Positions 46,496 through 58,193 are shown, counted from the first letter of the stretch. The stretch: 64,000 nt of DNA from Leptasterias polaris (GCA_037783415.1 JAZGTN010000163.1:310001-374000); one strand, 5' to 3'. Numbers and translations: made by a program. The notes: generated by a model from the sequence alone, not told the origin.

Positions 46496-49214
46496 ATGAC
46501 GTGTGATTCGGAGGACAGTTGTTGTCTCAGTTGTTTGTTTGTTTGTTTGTTTGTTGGGTTGTTTGTTGGGTTGTTTGTTTGTTTGTTTGTTTGTTTGTTT
46601 GTTTGTTTGTTTGTTTGTTTGTTGGGTTGTTTGTTTGTTTGTTTTGTTTGTTTGAAAACCAAGCACGAGACTGAAAACCTAACACGAGATTGAAAACATA
46701 GCGCGAGATGGAAAACCTAACGCGAGACTGAAAAACGTAAGGAGAGATGGAAAACCTAACGCGAGATTCGATAACGCGAGATGCAAGATGGCAGATATAG
46801 ATTTATTTATTTATTGACCAAACCAACAGCGGACGAGCCGCCAATTACAGGAAAGGATAATGTACACAAATATAGATCACAATGTTTTAGACACCAAGTA
46901 CCCTTTTGGCTTGTAATAGACGGTCGCAAGCAAAATTGCTCCTCAAAAATAATTTGCATAACTGTTACATTTTTGTTGCTAGAATAATTAGTCTATTCAT
47001 ACATTTTTGTTGCTGTGAGAATTAGTCTATTCATACATTTTTGTTGCTGTGAGAATTAGTCTATTCATACATTTTTGCTTATAGGAGAATTAGTCAAATC
47101 GTACGTTTTTGTTGCTAGGAGAATTAGTCAAAACATATCTTTTCCGAATCCCATGCAGAATTTAATTTTTCTATAATGACTTATGAATGGCACAAAACCA
47201 ATAAAACTTTTACGCTCATCATTTTCTTGAAACACAATTTTGAATGTTATTTGCTCAGCATCCTTTTCCCGGTTAGACTTTCGTGATGTCCTTCCGGGCA
47301 CACGACAACAAGTTTGAAACCCTTCAGTGCGTGTTGGTGGGCACGCCCATCCCGTACCGACAAAAGACCACTAGGATAAATGCTTGAAAAAGAAACGATT
47401 TGAAATATGGATCTGACTGTTTTCCTTTGTTTTATTGTTGATTGCAACAGGCAACAGTCGAGAGATTATGTCACCATTTCAAGTTTATAACTTCTTCGAA
47501 ATAGACCATACGGGATAAACTGTATCTCCTCGTCCCGTTCCGACCCCTGCTTGCGGGTCTAAAAGAACTCAGTTTTTAACAGAGTGTATGCTGGAGATTA
47601 CGATTCCGAAAAGTTCTCCACAAAAACGCCAGTCAAATTTGAGAAATTATCGACCAAACATTGCAGTATATAATCGACAGCGATCGAGCACTGTTTACAG
47701 TTGTGATACGTCGGCTCGTTACATTTTGGTTGGAATATCTGCGCACGGACACCATGTGATCCAATTTCTCCAATCACGACCTAGGTTATATTATATGTTA
47801 CGTCACGATCAAAACAATCACGGCGGCGCCCAACAGACTCCACAGATTCCAGTGTATAACAATACACAGTATTTAAAGGGACACACCGGTTACCTGTTTA
47901 CGTAATTTAGTCATGTAGAGTCAAAGACAATTATTTCTAGATGGTTTTTATATTTTTTTTATTTAAAAATATCACGTAATCAACGAGAAATGACCGAAAA
48001 AACAAAAGCGGTCAAAGGTCACCGTATACGCTTTACCAGCCGTTGCCAAATTTACGAGAGACATGCTATGCAATGTTGCAAGTAGACTGGTGCTCTGTTT
48101 ATGTAAGTGTTTTACTACGACAAGGCATGAGGATCCAGTCCACGTTATCCATCTGAAAGTGTGTATAAACAACGGACACGGTAACCAGTCAACTCGCACC
48201 CCAGCAAACTCGCCAATTACAAAGTCCCCCAACTACAAAGTCGCCCCCTAGCAAAGTCGCCCCCTCACATACAAACTCGTCCCCTCTCAAAGTCGCCCCT
48301 CACAAAGAAAGGAATAATTATAACAAATTGGTGTGATTGGACTTCAGTGGAACGAAAGCTATCTTTAGGTAACAAATACTATCTTTGGGGGAACGAAAGA
48401 GGAATTCTGAGAAACAAAATCTCATTGCGAGAGAACAAAAGCGTATTTTAGGGAAGGAAAGCATATTTCGAGCGAACGAAAGTATATTTCTTGCGAACAA
48501 AATCATATTTCGAGGAAACGAATGCGTATCTTCAGGGAACGAAGGCGTATTTCTGGGAAAATATATTTTCGTTGGCTTAGCCAGAACGAGGATTTGCATG
48601 TGAATAGAACCAGTGAAGTGTGGATTAAGGTGTGGTTGAACAGGCGTGTTCAAGTCACTGACCGATTTCGCAGCAAGCAGAACGGACGTTAAATTTAGTG
48701 CACTTGTTAGCTTTTAGCCTTAGCAAAATGTCCTGCGACGAACAATCGACTTCCTCAAAAGAAAGTACCATGTCTCTGAAACTTGTCGGAGATACTATTA
48801 AAGCTGCCCTTGGGGATTTCCGGTGCTATCTCGACTCATCGTTGGACACTTTCCGGAAAGAAAGTGAGCGGAGACATCGGACCAGGTGCAGCAGCTGAAA
48901 CGCACCGCAGAGCTAAGTTTTCGTTTTAACCCTGCGAGAAGCGAGCGTTTCTGATTTGCTCCGAGGAACGAAGGTGCTCACTCGGTAGGCGCATTATGTA
49001 ATTAGTGAAATTGACACATGAAACAGCCACAGGGTGAAAATAAGCAGTAACCAGGTCACCTAGATATACCCTGAGGGTATTTCTGGGTCATGATTGTAAA
49101 CAAACAGCTCTGGTTTCCATTCACAGACATATGACAGAGAGCGTGTATTGGTACTGTCGGGCCAATTTTGTACACAAGGGAATATTTTGTACACAAGGGA
49201 ATTGGCGGCTTGGC
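46496..49214 (+). repeat. 2.7-kb tandem duplication, unit 1
   Basis: Repeats at 49215-51932 with an offset of 2718-2721 bp and only a handful of differences by eye. Within it, in order: (TTTG)n (46525-46640), about 22-bp AAAACCTAACGCGAGA units (46670-46790), about 35-bp TTTTTGTTGCTG...AATTAGTC units (46965-47140), about 18-bp AAAGTCGCCCCCT units (48195-48310), about 26-bp GGAACGAAAGCGTATTTC units (48345-48565), and a gag first exon (48728-48885). Confidence 0.9.
48728..48885 (+). pseudogene. DIRS-type gag exon 1, extra upstream copy
   Basis: Same sequence as 51446-51603: ATG, then SLKLVGDTIKAALGDF, ending at a GT donor in phase 2. This copy precedes the downstream unit, so splicing to exon 2 would skip the second copy. 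Most simply a by-product of the tandem duplication. Confidence 0.6.
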
Positions 49215-51932
49215 ACATGACGTGTGATTCGGAGGACAGTTGTTGTCTCAGTTGTTTGTTTGTTTGTTTTATTTGTTGGGTTGTTTGTTGGGTTGTTTGT
49301 TTGTTTGTTTGTTTGTTTGTTTGTTTGTTTGTTTGTTTGTTGGGTTGTTTGTTTGTTTGTTTTGTTTGTTTGAAAACCAAGCACGAGACTGAAAACCTAA
49401 CACGAGATTGAAAACATAGCGCGAGATGGAAAACCTAACGCGAGACTGAAAAACGTAAGGAGAGATGGAAAACCTAACGCGAGATTCGATAACGCGAGAT
49501 GCAAGATGGCAGATATAGATTTATTTATTTATTGACCAAACCAACAGCGGACGAGCCGCCAATTACAGGAAAGGATAATGTACACAAATATAGATCACAA
49601 TGTTTTAGACACCAAGTACCCTTTTGGCTTGTAATAGACGGTCGCAAGCAAAAATGCTCCTCAAAAATAATTTGCATAACTGTTACATTTTTGTTGCTAG
49701 AATAATTAGTCTATTCATACATTTTTGTTGCTGTGAGAATTAGTCTATTCATACATTTTTGTTGCTGTGAGAATTAGTCTATTCATACATTTTTGCTTAT
49801 AGGAGAATTAGTCAAATCGTACGTTTTTGTTGCTAGGAGAATTAGTCAAAACATATCTTTTCCGAATCCCATGCAGAATTTAATTTTTCTATAATGACTT
49901 ATGAATGGCACAAAACCAATAAAACTTTTACGCTCATCATTTTCTTGAAACACAATTTTGAATGTTATTTGCTCAGCATCCTTTTCCCGGTTAGACTTTC
50001 GTGATGTCCTTCCGGGCACACGACAACAAGTTTGAAACCCTTCAGTGCGTGTTGGTGGGCACGCCCATCCCGCACCGACAAAAGACCACTAGGATAAATG
50101 CTTGAAAAAGAAACGATTTGAAATATGGATCTGACTGTTTTCCTTTGTTTTATTGTTGATTGCAACAGGCAACAGTCGAGAGATTATGTCACCATTTCAA
50201 GTTTATAACTTCTTCGAAATAGACCATACGGGATAAACTGTATCTCCTCATCCCGTTCCGACCCCTGCTTGCGGGTCTAAAAGAACTCAGTTTTTAACAG
50301 AGTGTATGCTGGAGATTACGATTCCGAAAAGTTCTCCACAAAAACGCCAGTCAAATTTGAGAAATTATCGACCAAACATTGCAGTATATAATCGACAGCG
50401 ATCGAGCACTGTTTACAGTTGTGATACGTCGGCTCGTTACATTTTGGTTGGAATATCTGCGCACGGACACCATGTGATCCAATTTCTCCAATCACGACCT
50501 AGGTTATATTATATGTTACGTGACGATCAAAACAATCACGGCGGCGCCCAACAGACTCCACAGATTCCAGTGTATAACAATACACAGTATTTAAAGGGAC
50601 ACACCGGTTACCTGTTTACGTAATTTAGTCATGTAGAGTCAAAGACAATTATTTCTAGATGGTTTTTAAAAAAAATTTATTTAAAAATATCACGTAATCA
50701 ACGAGAAATGACCGAAAAAACAAAAGCGGTCAAAGGTCACCGTATACGCTTTACCAGCCGTTGCCAAATTTACGAGAGACATGCTATGCAATGTTGCAAG
50801 TAGACTGGTGCTCTGTTTATGTAAGTGTTTTACTACGACAAGGCATGAGGATCCAGTCCACGTTATCCATCTGAAAGTGTGTATAAACAACGGACACGGT
50901 AACCAGTCAACTCGCACCCCAGCAAACTCGCCAATTACAAAGTCCCCCAACTACAAAGTCGCCCCCTAGCAAAGTCGCCCCCTCACATACAAACTCGTCC
51001 CCTCTCAAAGTCGCCCCTCACAAAGAAAGGAATAATTATAACAAATTGGTGTGATTGGACTTCAGTGGAACGAAAGCTATCTTTAGGTAACAAATACTAT
51101 CTTTGGGGGAACGAAAGAGGAATTCTGAGAAACAAAATCTCATTGCGAGAGAACAAAAGCGTATTTTAGGGAAGGAAAGCATATTTCGAGCGAACGAAAG
51201 TATATTTCTTGCGAACAAAATCATATTTCGAGGAAACGAATGCGTATCTTCAGGGAACGAAGGCGTATTTCTGGGAAAATATATTTTCGTTGGCTTAGCC
51301 AGAGCGAGGATTTGCATGTGAATAGAACCAGTGAAGTGTGGATTAAGGTGTGGTTGAACAGGCGTGTTCAAGTCACTGACCGATTTCGCAGCAAGCAGAA
51401 CGGACGTTAAATTTAGTGCACTTGTTAGCTTTTAGCCTTAGCAAAATGTCCTGCGACGAACAATCGACTTCCTCAAAAGAAAGTACCATGTCTCTGAAAC
51501 TTGTCGGAGATACTATTAAAGCTGCCCTTGGGGATTTCCGGTGCTATCTCGACTCATCGTTGGACACTTTCCGGAAAGAAAGTGAGCGGAGACATCGGAC
51601 CAGGTGCAGCAGCTGAAACGCACCGCAGAGCTAAGTTTTCGTTTTAACCCTGCGAGAAGCGAGCGTTTCTGATTTGCTCCGAGGAACGAAGGTGCTCACT
51701 CGGTAGGCGCATTATGTAATTAGTGAAATTGACACATGAAACAGCCACAGGGTGAAAATAAGCAGTAACCAGGTCACCTAGATATACCCTGAGGGTATTT
51801 CTGGGTCATGATTGTAAACAAACAGCTCTGGTTTCCATTCACAGACATATGACAGAGAGCGTGTATTGGTACTGTCGGGCCAATTTTGTACACAAGGGAA
51901 TATTTTGTACACAAGGGAATTGGCGGCTTGGC
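49215..51932 (+). repeat. 2.7-kb tandem duplication, unit 2
   Basis: Near-identical to unit 1. Differences include CGTCACG/CGTGACG near 50521, CGTACC/CGCACC near 50073 and a poly-T versus poly-A stretch near 50667. It joins unit 1 at TTGGCACATGACG (49211-49223) and ends at TTGGCACAG|ACCC, where unique DIRS sequence begins. No protein other than the gag exon is recognisable inside. Confidence 0.9.
51446..51603 (+). CDS. DIRS-type gag exon 1
   Basis: ATG to a phase-2 donor (GGACCAG|GTGCAG). It is followed by a 479-bp intron (51604-52082) ending AAAAATAG. The join to exon 2 keeps the frame and gives a typical DIRS gag N-terminus. Without splicing the frame stops within five codons. Confidence 0.6.
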
Positions 51933-52082
51933 ACAGACCCACTTTGTGACAGCTGGCCTACCCGGTAAACGACCTCTAGGGCAAAATCGGTTCTACCACT
52001 TTGTTCAGGGGTGTTCAGGGTTGGATGAAAATTAAGTTCAGCGAAAAAAAAATTAAAATATGTTTTTAATTAACAAAAATAG

Positions 52083-52297
52083 AAATGTGAGCCTACCGCT
52101 TGAGACCATCCGCTTCTCGCAGGGAGGGAATAAGTCCCAGTACGACTTCAACTCGGGTATCGTAGAGAAATTGGATAGAGCAGAAAATTGTCTGAAGGAC
52201 GAGGATTGTAAGTCGGCCAAATCCCTTGTGACTGAGGTTATAGCTGGAATTAAAAAGCGAAACAAGCTAATCAGATTAGCAGACAAATCAGACACAG
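52083..52297 (+). CDS. DIRS-type gag exon 2
   Basis: Encodes FSQGGNKSQYDFNSGIVEKL and KKRNKLIRLADKSDT, the most conserved stretch of DIRS-type gag. It ends in phase 1 at ACACAG|GTCAGT. Intron 52298-52783 contains a poly-C run near 52530. Confidence 0.65.
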
Positions 52298-52783
52298 GTC
52301 AGTATAAAATGGAATCAGTCTTGAAATACTCTTAACTTAATTGTACAATTGTATATACCTATCGGACCTGTACAGGATAAACCTAGTATCTTGCTTGAAT
52401 TGTAAAATTAGAAGCTGGTTGCGTAAACTATGGAATAGGGTATTTATACTGTTAAGACCCGTACTTGCTGTCCATGATTATGTCAGTATATGAATGTCAT
52501 AGGGAGAAAGTGGAGGAGGGTGTTGCCCCCCCCCCCCCCCCCACCACCACCATTCCAATCGTGGATGGACACTGCACATGCTTATAGTGTTCATGTAACG
52601 AATTGGTCTGCCATTAGAACATTATATCGGTTCTTTTTACCTATACCTGAGCCTTTGTCATGCATCAAAGATAGCCTGCGTCAGCTAGTGGTAGGCATAG
52701 TTGTAATGTATTTGAAGGTATGTAAGTTATTTTCATAATCTTATCTCATAATGGTCTTTTGTAATTATGTAACACTGCAACAG

Positions 52784-53109
52784 GCTGGACCGCTGTGGAT
52801 GAATACCTCAGTGACGAGCTCGCAAGCAACTCAGAGGATGAGAAAAGAAACCGCCAAGCACAAGCAAGGGCAGTTCGGAAAAAACGCATGCAGAAAAGCA
52901 GTAGTCAATTTTCAAACAAACGTCAGCGACAAAATGCTGGTCCTGACTCTACTGCTTCTTCTTCTTCAAGCACTGGTCTTTTTCGAAGCTTTCACCCGAA
53001 CAGTAGATTTACATCTGGGTCAACCACATACTGGGGTACAGGTTCAAAACCATCTGACTTGTGCTTTGCCTGTGGAAAAGCAGGGCACTGGAGAAGTAAC
53101 TGTGGGTAG
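52784..53109 (+). CDS. DIRS-type gag exon 3 with zinc knuckle
   Basis: Enters in phase 1 after GCAACAG and reads GWTAVDEYLSDELASNSEDE, a Lys/Arg-rich stretch, a Ser/Thr run, and a CCHC knuckle CFACGKAGHWRSNC just before the stop. The spliced gag is 232 codons. Known role of the family: packaging of element RNA. Confidence 0.7.
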
Positions 53110-53229
53110 CAGAAGTTGGGAGACACTGACACAGCCGGTCGAAAGGCAACACAGCCCCGAAATTGGTAATGTAGTCCTAGTAGAGGAGGACATAGCCAGC
53201 AGCTCCGCAGTCCAAACAGAGACAGGGTA

Positions 53230-54890
53230 TGATTTAGACTTTTATGTTGCAAACTATTATGAATATGAGCAAGGGAATGAGGAGCCTTGGATAAAAGGCA
53301 GATTGAAGACATCCATAGAATTTTGGAGGTCCATAGATGCAAACCCAGTGGTCCTAGATATTATATTATATGGTTATAAGTTACCTTTTATTAATACGCC
53401 AACACAAAACATCTTGGGAAAAACAAGTCGGCATTGGAGAACTACAGTGATTTTGTTTCTGAAGCGATATCGGATCTTCTGAAGAAAGGTTTAATTATTC
53501 AGTGCATAGAAGTTCCTATTGTGGTTAACCTTTTGTCAGTCGCCAGCCAAAGTTCAGGCAAAAAGAGGTTAATTCTTGATCTTCGTTATGTTAACCAATT
53601 TCTCTGGAAAGATAAGATTACGTTTGATGACTGGAAAGTTGCTAAGTCATTTTTTGATAAAAGGTGATTTCTTATTCTCTTTTGATCTAAAGTCCGGATA
53701 TCACCATATTGATATTTTTTCTGATCATTGTAAATTCCTTAGTTTCGCTTGGACCACAAGAAAGGTCACCAAGTATTATTCATTTCTAGTGTTACCTTTT
53801 GGTTTATCAACGGCTCCTTACGTTTTTACGAAATGTTTAAGGCCCCTTGTAAAACATTGGCGAAGTCGGGGATTGTTCGTAGTTGTATACCTAGATGATG
53901 GCTGGTGCAGAGCTAGTACAGAAAAAGAAGCAAACACCAATGCTTCTAGTAAGGGTAAAATCAGATCTCTTATCGGCAGGATTGGTTCCCAATGTTGAGA
54001 AGTCCCAATGGGTCGCTACGTTTGGTTTGGTTAGGTTTACTATGGGACTCGACAGATTGCTCAATAAGAGCTACAGACAGAAGAATTCAGGATGTTATTA
54101 ATTGTATAAATGATATTCAGGACAGGCTTCCCTACACCTCGGCTAGAAAGTTGGCTTCGGTCACTGGTAAAATTATTTCTCTTAGCCCGGTAGTCGGGTT
54201 TGTTTCTCAACTGAAAACGAGGTTTCTTCATTTAGAAATTATCAGGAGGGTACATTGGGATTACCAGTTCAGACTCAGTGGTAACAGTAAAGTTATTGAG
54301 GAGCTAGTTTTTTGGAAGTCAGAAGTTGTAACTCTGAACAAGCGATACTTGTATGAATACTCACTTCCTAAGCGTTTTGTATATGCAGATGCTAGCCAAC
54401 TGGGCTGTGGTGCATGGATGATTGGGTGTGCTGGGGAGATACCCTACAAAGAAACTGGAGTAGCGTTGAAGAAACGAAGAGCTCCTGGAGAGAATTGCAA
54501 GCGGTTTACCTTGCATTGCAAGCATTTGTTCAAGGTTTGGAGGGAAAAGTGGTAAAGTTTTTCACTGATAATAAAGGTGTAGTCTCGGTAGTAAACAAAG
54601 GCAGCATGATAGAAGAACTTCTCTTACTCAGTTTGGACATATTCAGATTTTGCAGGCATCATGGTATCCAACTGGATATACAGTGGATTCCCAGAGAGTT
54701 GAACCAACGTGCAGATGAGATCAGTCGGGAGGTTGATTGTGACGACTGGGGGGTCGCATTAGAATTCTTTCAATTTATCGACAAAATATGGGGATCGCAC
54801 ACAATTGATCGGTTTGCTGATGAAACAAACACTAAGCTGCCACGATTCAACTCTAAATATTCATGCCCTGGTAGATGCATTCTCCTGTAA
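53230..54890 (+). pseudogene. DIRS-type reverse transcriptase / RNase H, frameshifted
   Basis: Pieces in different frames: RLKTSIEFWRSIDANPVVLD (about 53300), KKRLILDLRYVNQFLW (53560), FSFDLKSGYHHIDIF (53680), VLPFGLSTAPYVFTKCLRPL (53790), catalytic VVYLDDG (YLDD at 53888-53899), then RNase H with FVYADASQLGCGAWM (54378) and VKFFTDNKGVVSVVNKGS (54550). At least four frame changes make it non-functional. Confidence 0.85.
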
Positions 54891-54986
54891 CTGGCATGGG
54901 GAGAATAACTGGCTAGTCCCTCCTGTTATGTATACTTGGTTGGGGATGTTCTCAAGCATTTAAAAATTTCTCAGGCACAATGAACT

Positions 54987-55184
54987 TTGGTTATTCCATG
55001 CTGGCCCTCGGCCCCCTTTTGGCCATTATTGTTTTCACCACAAAGTTCATTCCGGAACTTGGTTGCACACACAATGAAATTCTCTGACCCGTCAGATATT
55101 TTTGTGCAGGGTAATTATCAGCCATCTATATTTGGATCCCCTTTTCTAAAGTCTGCAGTTTTTTGCATTAGACTTGTGGGGTAA
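54987..55184 (+). pseudogene. DIRS-type region between RNase H and recombinase
   Basis: Encodes VIPCWPSAPFWPLLF and KSAVFCIRLVG, a conserved DIRS segment following RNase H. The frame then ends at GGGGTAAAC, a possible splice donor, with a TTTTGTGCAG acceptor at about 55640 before the recombinase. If used, that intron contains the whole GCCG array. Confidence 0.5.
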
Positions 55185-55252
55185 ACAAGGTTCATGAACG
55201 TTAGAGGGGCCGTATGTATAGGAGAGATGAAGTTTTACCATGTGTAATTTAA

Positions 55253-55560
55253 ATGCCGCATGGCAGGAGAGCCGCACGGCAGGAGAGCCGCACGGCAGGA
55301 GAGCCGCACGGCAGGAGAGCCGCACGGCAGGAGAGCCGCACGGCAGGAGAGCCGCACGGCAGAGAGAGCCGCACGGCAGAGAGAGCCGCACGGCAGAGAG
55401 AGCCGCACGGCAGAGATAGCCGCACGGCAGAGATAGCCGCACGGCAGAGATAGCCGCACGGCAGAAATAGCCGCACGGCAGAAATAGCCGCACGGCAGAA
55501 ATAGCCGCACGGCAGAAATAGCCGCACGGCAGAAATAGCCGCACGGCAGAATAGCCGAAT
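55253..55560 (+). repeat. 18-unit GCCGCACGGC minisatellite
   Basis: Eighteen units of 16-17 bp. The GCCGCACGGC core (GCCG/CGGC arms) is constant; the spacer changes in ordered blocks: AGGAGA x6, AGAGAGA x3, AGAGATA x3, AGAAATA x5, then AGAATA. The ordered variants point to stepwise local expansion. It lies between the RNase H and recombinase parts of the DIRS-type element. Confidence 0.92.
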
Positions 55561-55640
55561 GGCAGAGAAGAAACTGCTAGTAAAGATATTGCATGGTGAC
55601 AGTTTTGTATTTGTATTATCGATTTAATTTATTTTGTGCA

Positions 55641-56584
55641 GACTTGGCAAGGAAGACGCATACGCTTCAACGTTGGCTGAGATATTGGAAGCATCCAGAG
55701 CTTCCAGTTCGACTAAAAAATACAATGCCGCTTTTGCCGCATGGCAACAATGGTGCACTTCACAGATGGTGACTCCAATACCGGCAGTTCCAGATGACGT
55801 GTGTCGTTATTTTATATACTTGTTTAATAAGGGCACTCCATACTCAAGAATTGAATCAACTTTTTATGGAATTAAATGGCGTCATGACTGTTTTTCTGGA
55901 TGTAACCATAATCCATGCGACAGCAGGTTCCTACATAATGTATTAGTCTTATAAGAGGAGATTGGCAAAACCTTTAATAAAGAAAGAACCGATTACCCCG
56001 GAAATCTTAAAGGCTGTCATCAGTAAATATGAGTCGAACAGCCTGATGGATATTATATTGTGTACCATGATGCTTATATCATATGCAGGATTCTTACGTC
56101 ATAGTGAACTTATTAATATAAGAAGATGTGATCTTCAGTTGCATACAACATTTGTAAATATTTTCATAAGTAAAAGTAAGACAGATATTTTTAGGCAGGG
56201 AGCGTGGGTTCTGATAGCGGCGACAAACTCGCCCACCTGCCCTGTTGGTATGCATAAGAAATATTTAACAGTTGCAGATTTAATGGAGGATGATTCAGAT
56301 GAAGCTTTTTTGTTTAGGCCATGTAACTTTATCAAATCAGAGAATAGGTACAAATTAAGGTCTGGCCAACTTTCTTGTGCATTGTGTTCAGTCGGACAAG
56401 ACCCCAAGCGTTTCGGATTGCATAGTCTAAGAGCTGGTAAGCCACGGCTGCTGCCCATATTGGAGTGCCAGACAGACTTTTCAAAAAACATGGGCGCTGG
56501 CGTTCTGAGAGGGCCAAAGACGGTTACGTGGAAGATTCAATGGAGGATAGATTATTATCAGTATCCAGTAGATTAGGATTGTAA
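55641..56584 (+). pseudogene. DIRS-type tyrosine recombinase, two frameshifts
   Basis: N-terminal SAM-like part: LAEILEASRASSSTKKYNAA and PDDVCRYFIYLF. Catalytic part: GFLRHSELINIRRCD (first Arg), HSLRAG (His-x-x-Arg), then in the next frame KHGRW and the nucleophile in DGYVED (Tyr at 56525-56527), with a TAA stop at 56582-56584. All catalytic residues are visible but frameshifts near 55945 and 56440 separate them. In the family it integrates circular cDNA. Confidence 0.85.
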
Positions 56585-56999
56585 AGTTAGATTTGTGTAG
56601 AGAGTACATTCCTTGATGTTATGATTATAATAATTTACGAACGTACTAAAACACCCGCTCTTTATTTCCTGAGATAATAAATGTATGAAGGCAATGCTTG
56701 CCATCGGAGTTCGGTGTTCCCCAAATTTGTTGCTCATTTGTTGTTTATTAATATGTATTTCATTGCAGGTGGGGTAATAGGGGTGGGAACAATACACGAG
56801 GGTAGGCGGCAATGAAAATAATTTATTCGCGTTTGAGTGGCGAATTAGAGAATACCTTAATTGTAGTTCGGGGGAAGAGAGCGTGTTCAAGGGAACGAGA
56901 ACCTATTTTCGAGAAATAATCTCATTTCGTTACCTAGAAAAACACACTGCGTTCACAAAATGAAAAATAAATTTTTTGGTGAGACAAAATTATATTTAA
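56585..56999. other. Non-coding stretch after the DIRS-type element
   Basis: AT-rich. Includes GGGAACGAGAACCTATTTTCGAG and GAAATAATCTCATTTCG near 56893-56930, resembling the 26-bp GGAACGAAAG...TATTTC units of the duplicated 2.7-kb region. This may be a related terminal repeat of the same element. No gene seen. Confidence 0.45.
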
Positions 57000-57418
57000 A
57001 TAAATAAATAAATAAATAGTGGCTTCTTATAGAGCTCATATCCGTCACTCAGTGACGCTCAAGGCGCTTCAACAGTCCGTATTTTCCTGCAATGTGGAGC
57101 TACTTTTTGAAGTGTGAGACCTGTTCCATAGCACCATGTAATGGTTTACAAGGTGCTGTGGCGCAATATGCTGCCGATCAAACCAGGAACACCGGGGCGA
57201 ACCCCTTCTCTTAACGATAAGTGCACTGGGTCCTTTACGTGCATTCACAACACACGGGACCAACGGCTTTACGTCCCATCAAAAGGACGAAGCAATAATG
57301 GTTAAGTGTCTTGCTTAAGGACACAAGTGTCACGACCGGGACTCGAACCCACACTCTGTTGAGCAGAAACATCAGAGCTTGAGTCCCGTGCTCACATCCA
57401 CTCGGCCACAACACCTCA
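57000..57418 (-). mobile_element. tRNA-derived SINE, long form
   Basis: On the minus strand: GTTGTGGCCGAGTGG (A box), GGTTCGAGTCCCGG (B box), ACACTTGTGTCCTTAAGCAAGACACTTAACC, a 250-bp body with CCCGTGTGTTGTGAATGCACG, and a tail next to (AAAT)n at 57000-57020. Same head as the + strand copies in the SUR-like introns, different body. Confidence 0.8.
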
Positions 57419-58045
57419 CATTTCCATCGAATTAAATAATATTTTGAGGAAACAAAATGATTTTGTTGGAATTTTGTGTGTCGAGGGATGCAATAGAAAT
57501 TTCGAGTGAGGTTTTTTTCCCAACCTTTTAATTTTTAATTTCTTTTTCACTTGTCCCCCAGGGGCTCCTTTTTTTGGGGGGGGGGGCTTGTTTTTGGGGA
57601 ATTGTTTGTCACAAATTTTGTTTAAACTAATTGTACCGTCAATATAAAAGTGGTATTCCTATGTATTGACATAAATCTTATTTAATTACCAAGAAATTCG
57701 GTACAAATCGGGTCAAGGAACGTACACAGAGCATTGAAAAGTTGCGATTTTGAAACAACGGATTCGATCAGCGAGGTGTACCGACTAGCAAACCCGCAAT
57801 AATAACAACGTAGTTGGTGGTCTGGCTCCCTACCCTCCCACATGTTCATGAGCTTCCAGGTACAGCTATAGTCTTGGCTATAGTGGGTTTCCGTCGTGCG
57901 AGCACTGCCGAGATACTCTGCTCGCAAGCGACACGACTGCCCCTGTGTTACATGTATCTATACCCACGCTGTGCACTGTAACACACGCTTCCGTTGCTCG
58001 GACTCTCTGAAATAAATTCTTACGTTCGACTTTTTTTGTATTATT

Positions 58046-58193
58046 AGGTGTTCGGGCACTCCGCCCGGAACACCTCTTGTTTTTGTTCCGGTTTGTTTTC
58101 TTACTTTTTAGGTGTTCGGAGCGGAGCGTAGCTCCGAACACCTCTTGTTATTGTTCGTTTTTTAGGTGTTCGGTCCACAGACCGAACAACTCC
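58046..58193 (+). repeat. Three tandem AGGTGTTCGG hairpins
   Basis: Hairpins at 58046-58075, 58110-58143 and 58164-58193, separated by CTTGTTnTTGTTCG-type T-rich linkers, followed by a T run. Outer stems are constant (AGGTGTTC...GAACACCT, the third slightly decayed); inner stem bases differ but still pair (GGGC/GCCC, GGAGC/GCTCC, GGTC/GACC). Function unknown. The rest of 58200-59730 shows nothing I recognise. Confidence 0.8.

Larger units (their letters stand above)
51446..56584 (+). mobile_element. DIRS-type tyrosine-recombinase retrotransposon, decayed
   Basis: Order gag (CCHC), RT, RNase H, tyrosine recombinase, all on the + strand, is the DIRS order. The absence of an integrase and the recombinase at the 3' end exclude LTR elements. 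Several frameshifts interrupt RT and recombinase. The termini and the internal complementary region were not identified; the 5' terminal part is probably within the duplicated 2.7-kb unit. Confidence 0.85.

Noticed and set aside
47588..47905. 105-aa frame repeated at 50306-50623
   Set aside because: Preserved only because the 2.7-kb unit is duplicated almost unchanged; no known domain and low-complexity arrays on both sides.
55146..55544. 91-132 aa Cys/Ala/Leu repeat frames on the minus strand
   Set aside because: Arise from the GCCGCACGGC minisatellite in all three frames.
55253..55560. CRISPR-like array
   Set aside because: Spacers are 6-7 bp and nearly identical, and the genome is eukaryotic; this is a minisatellite.
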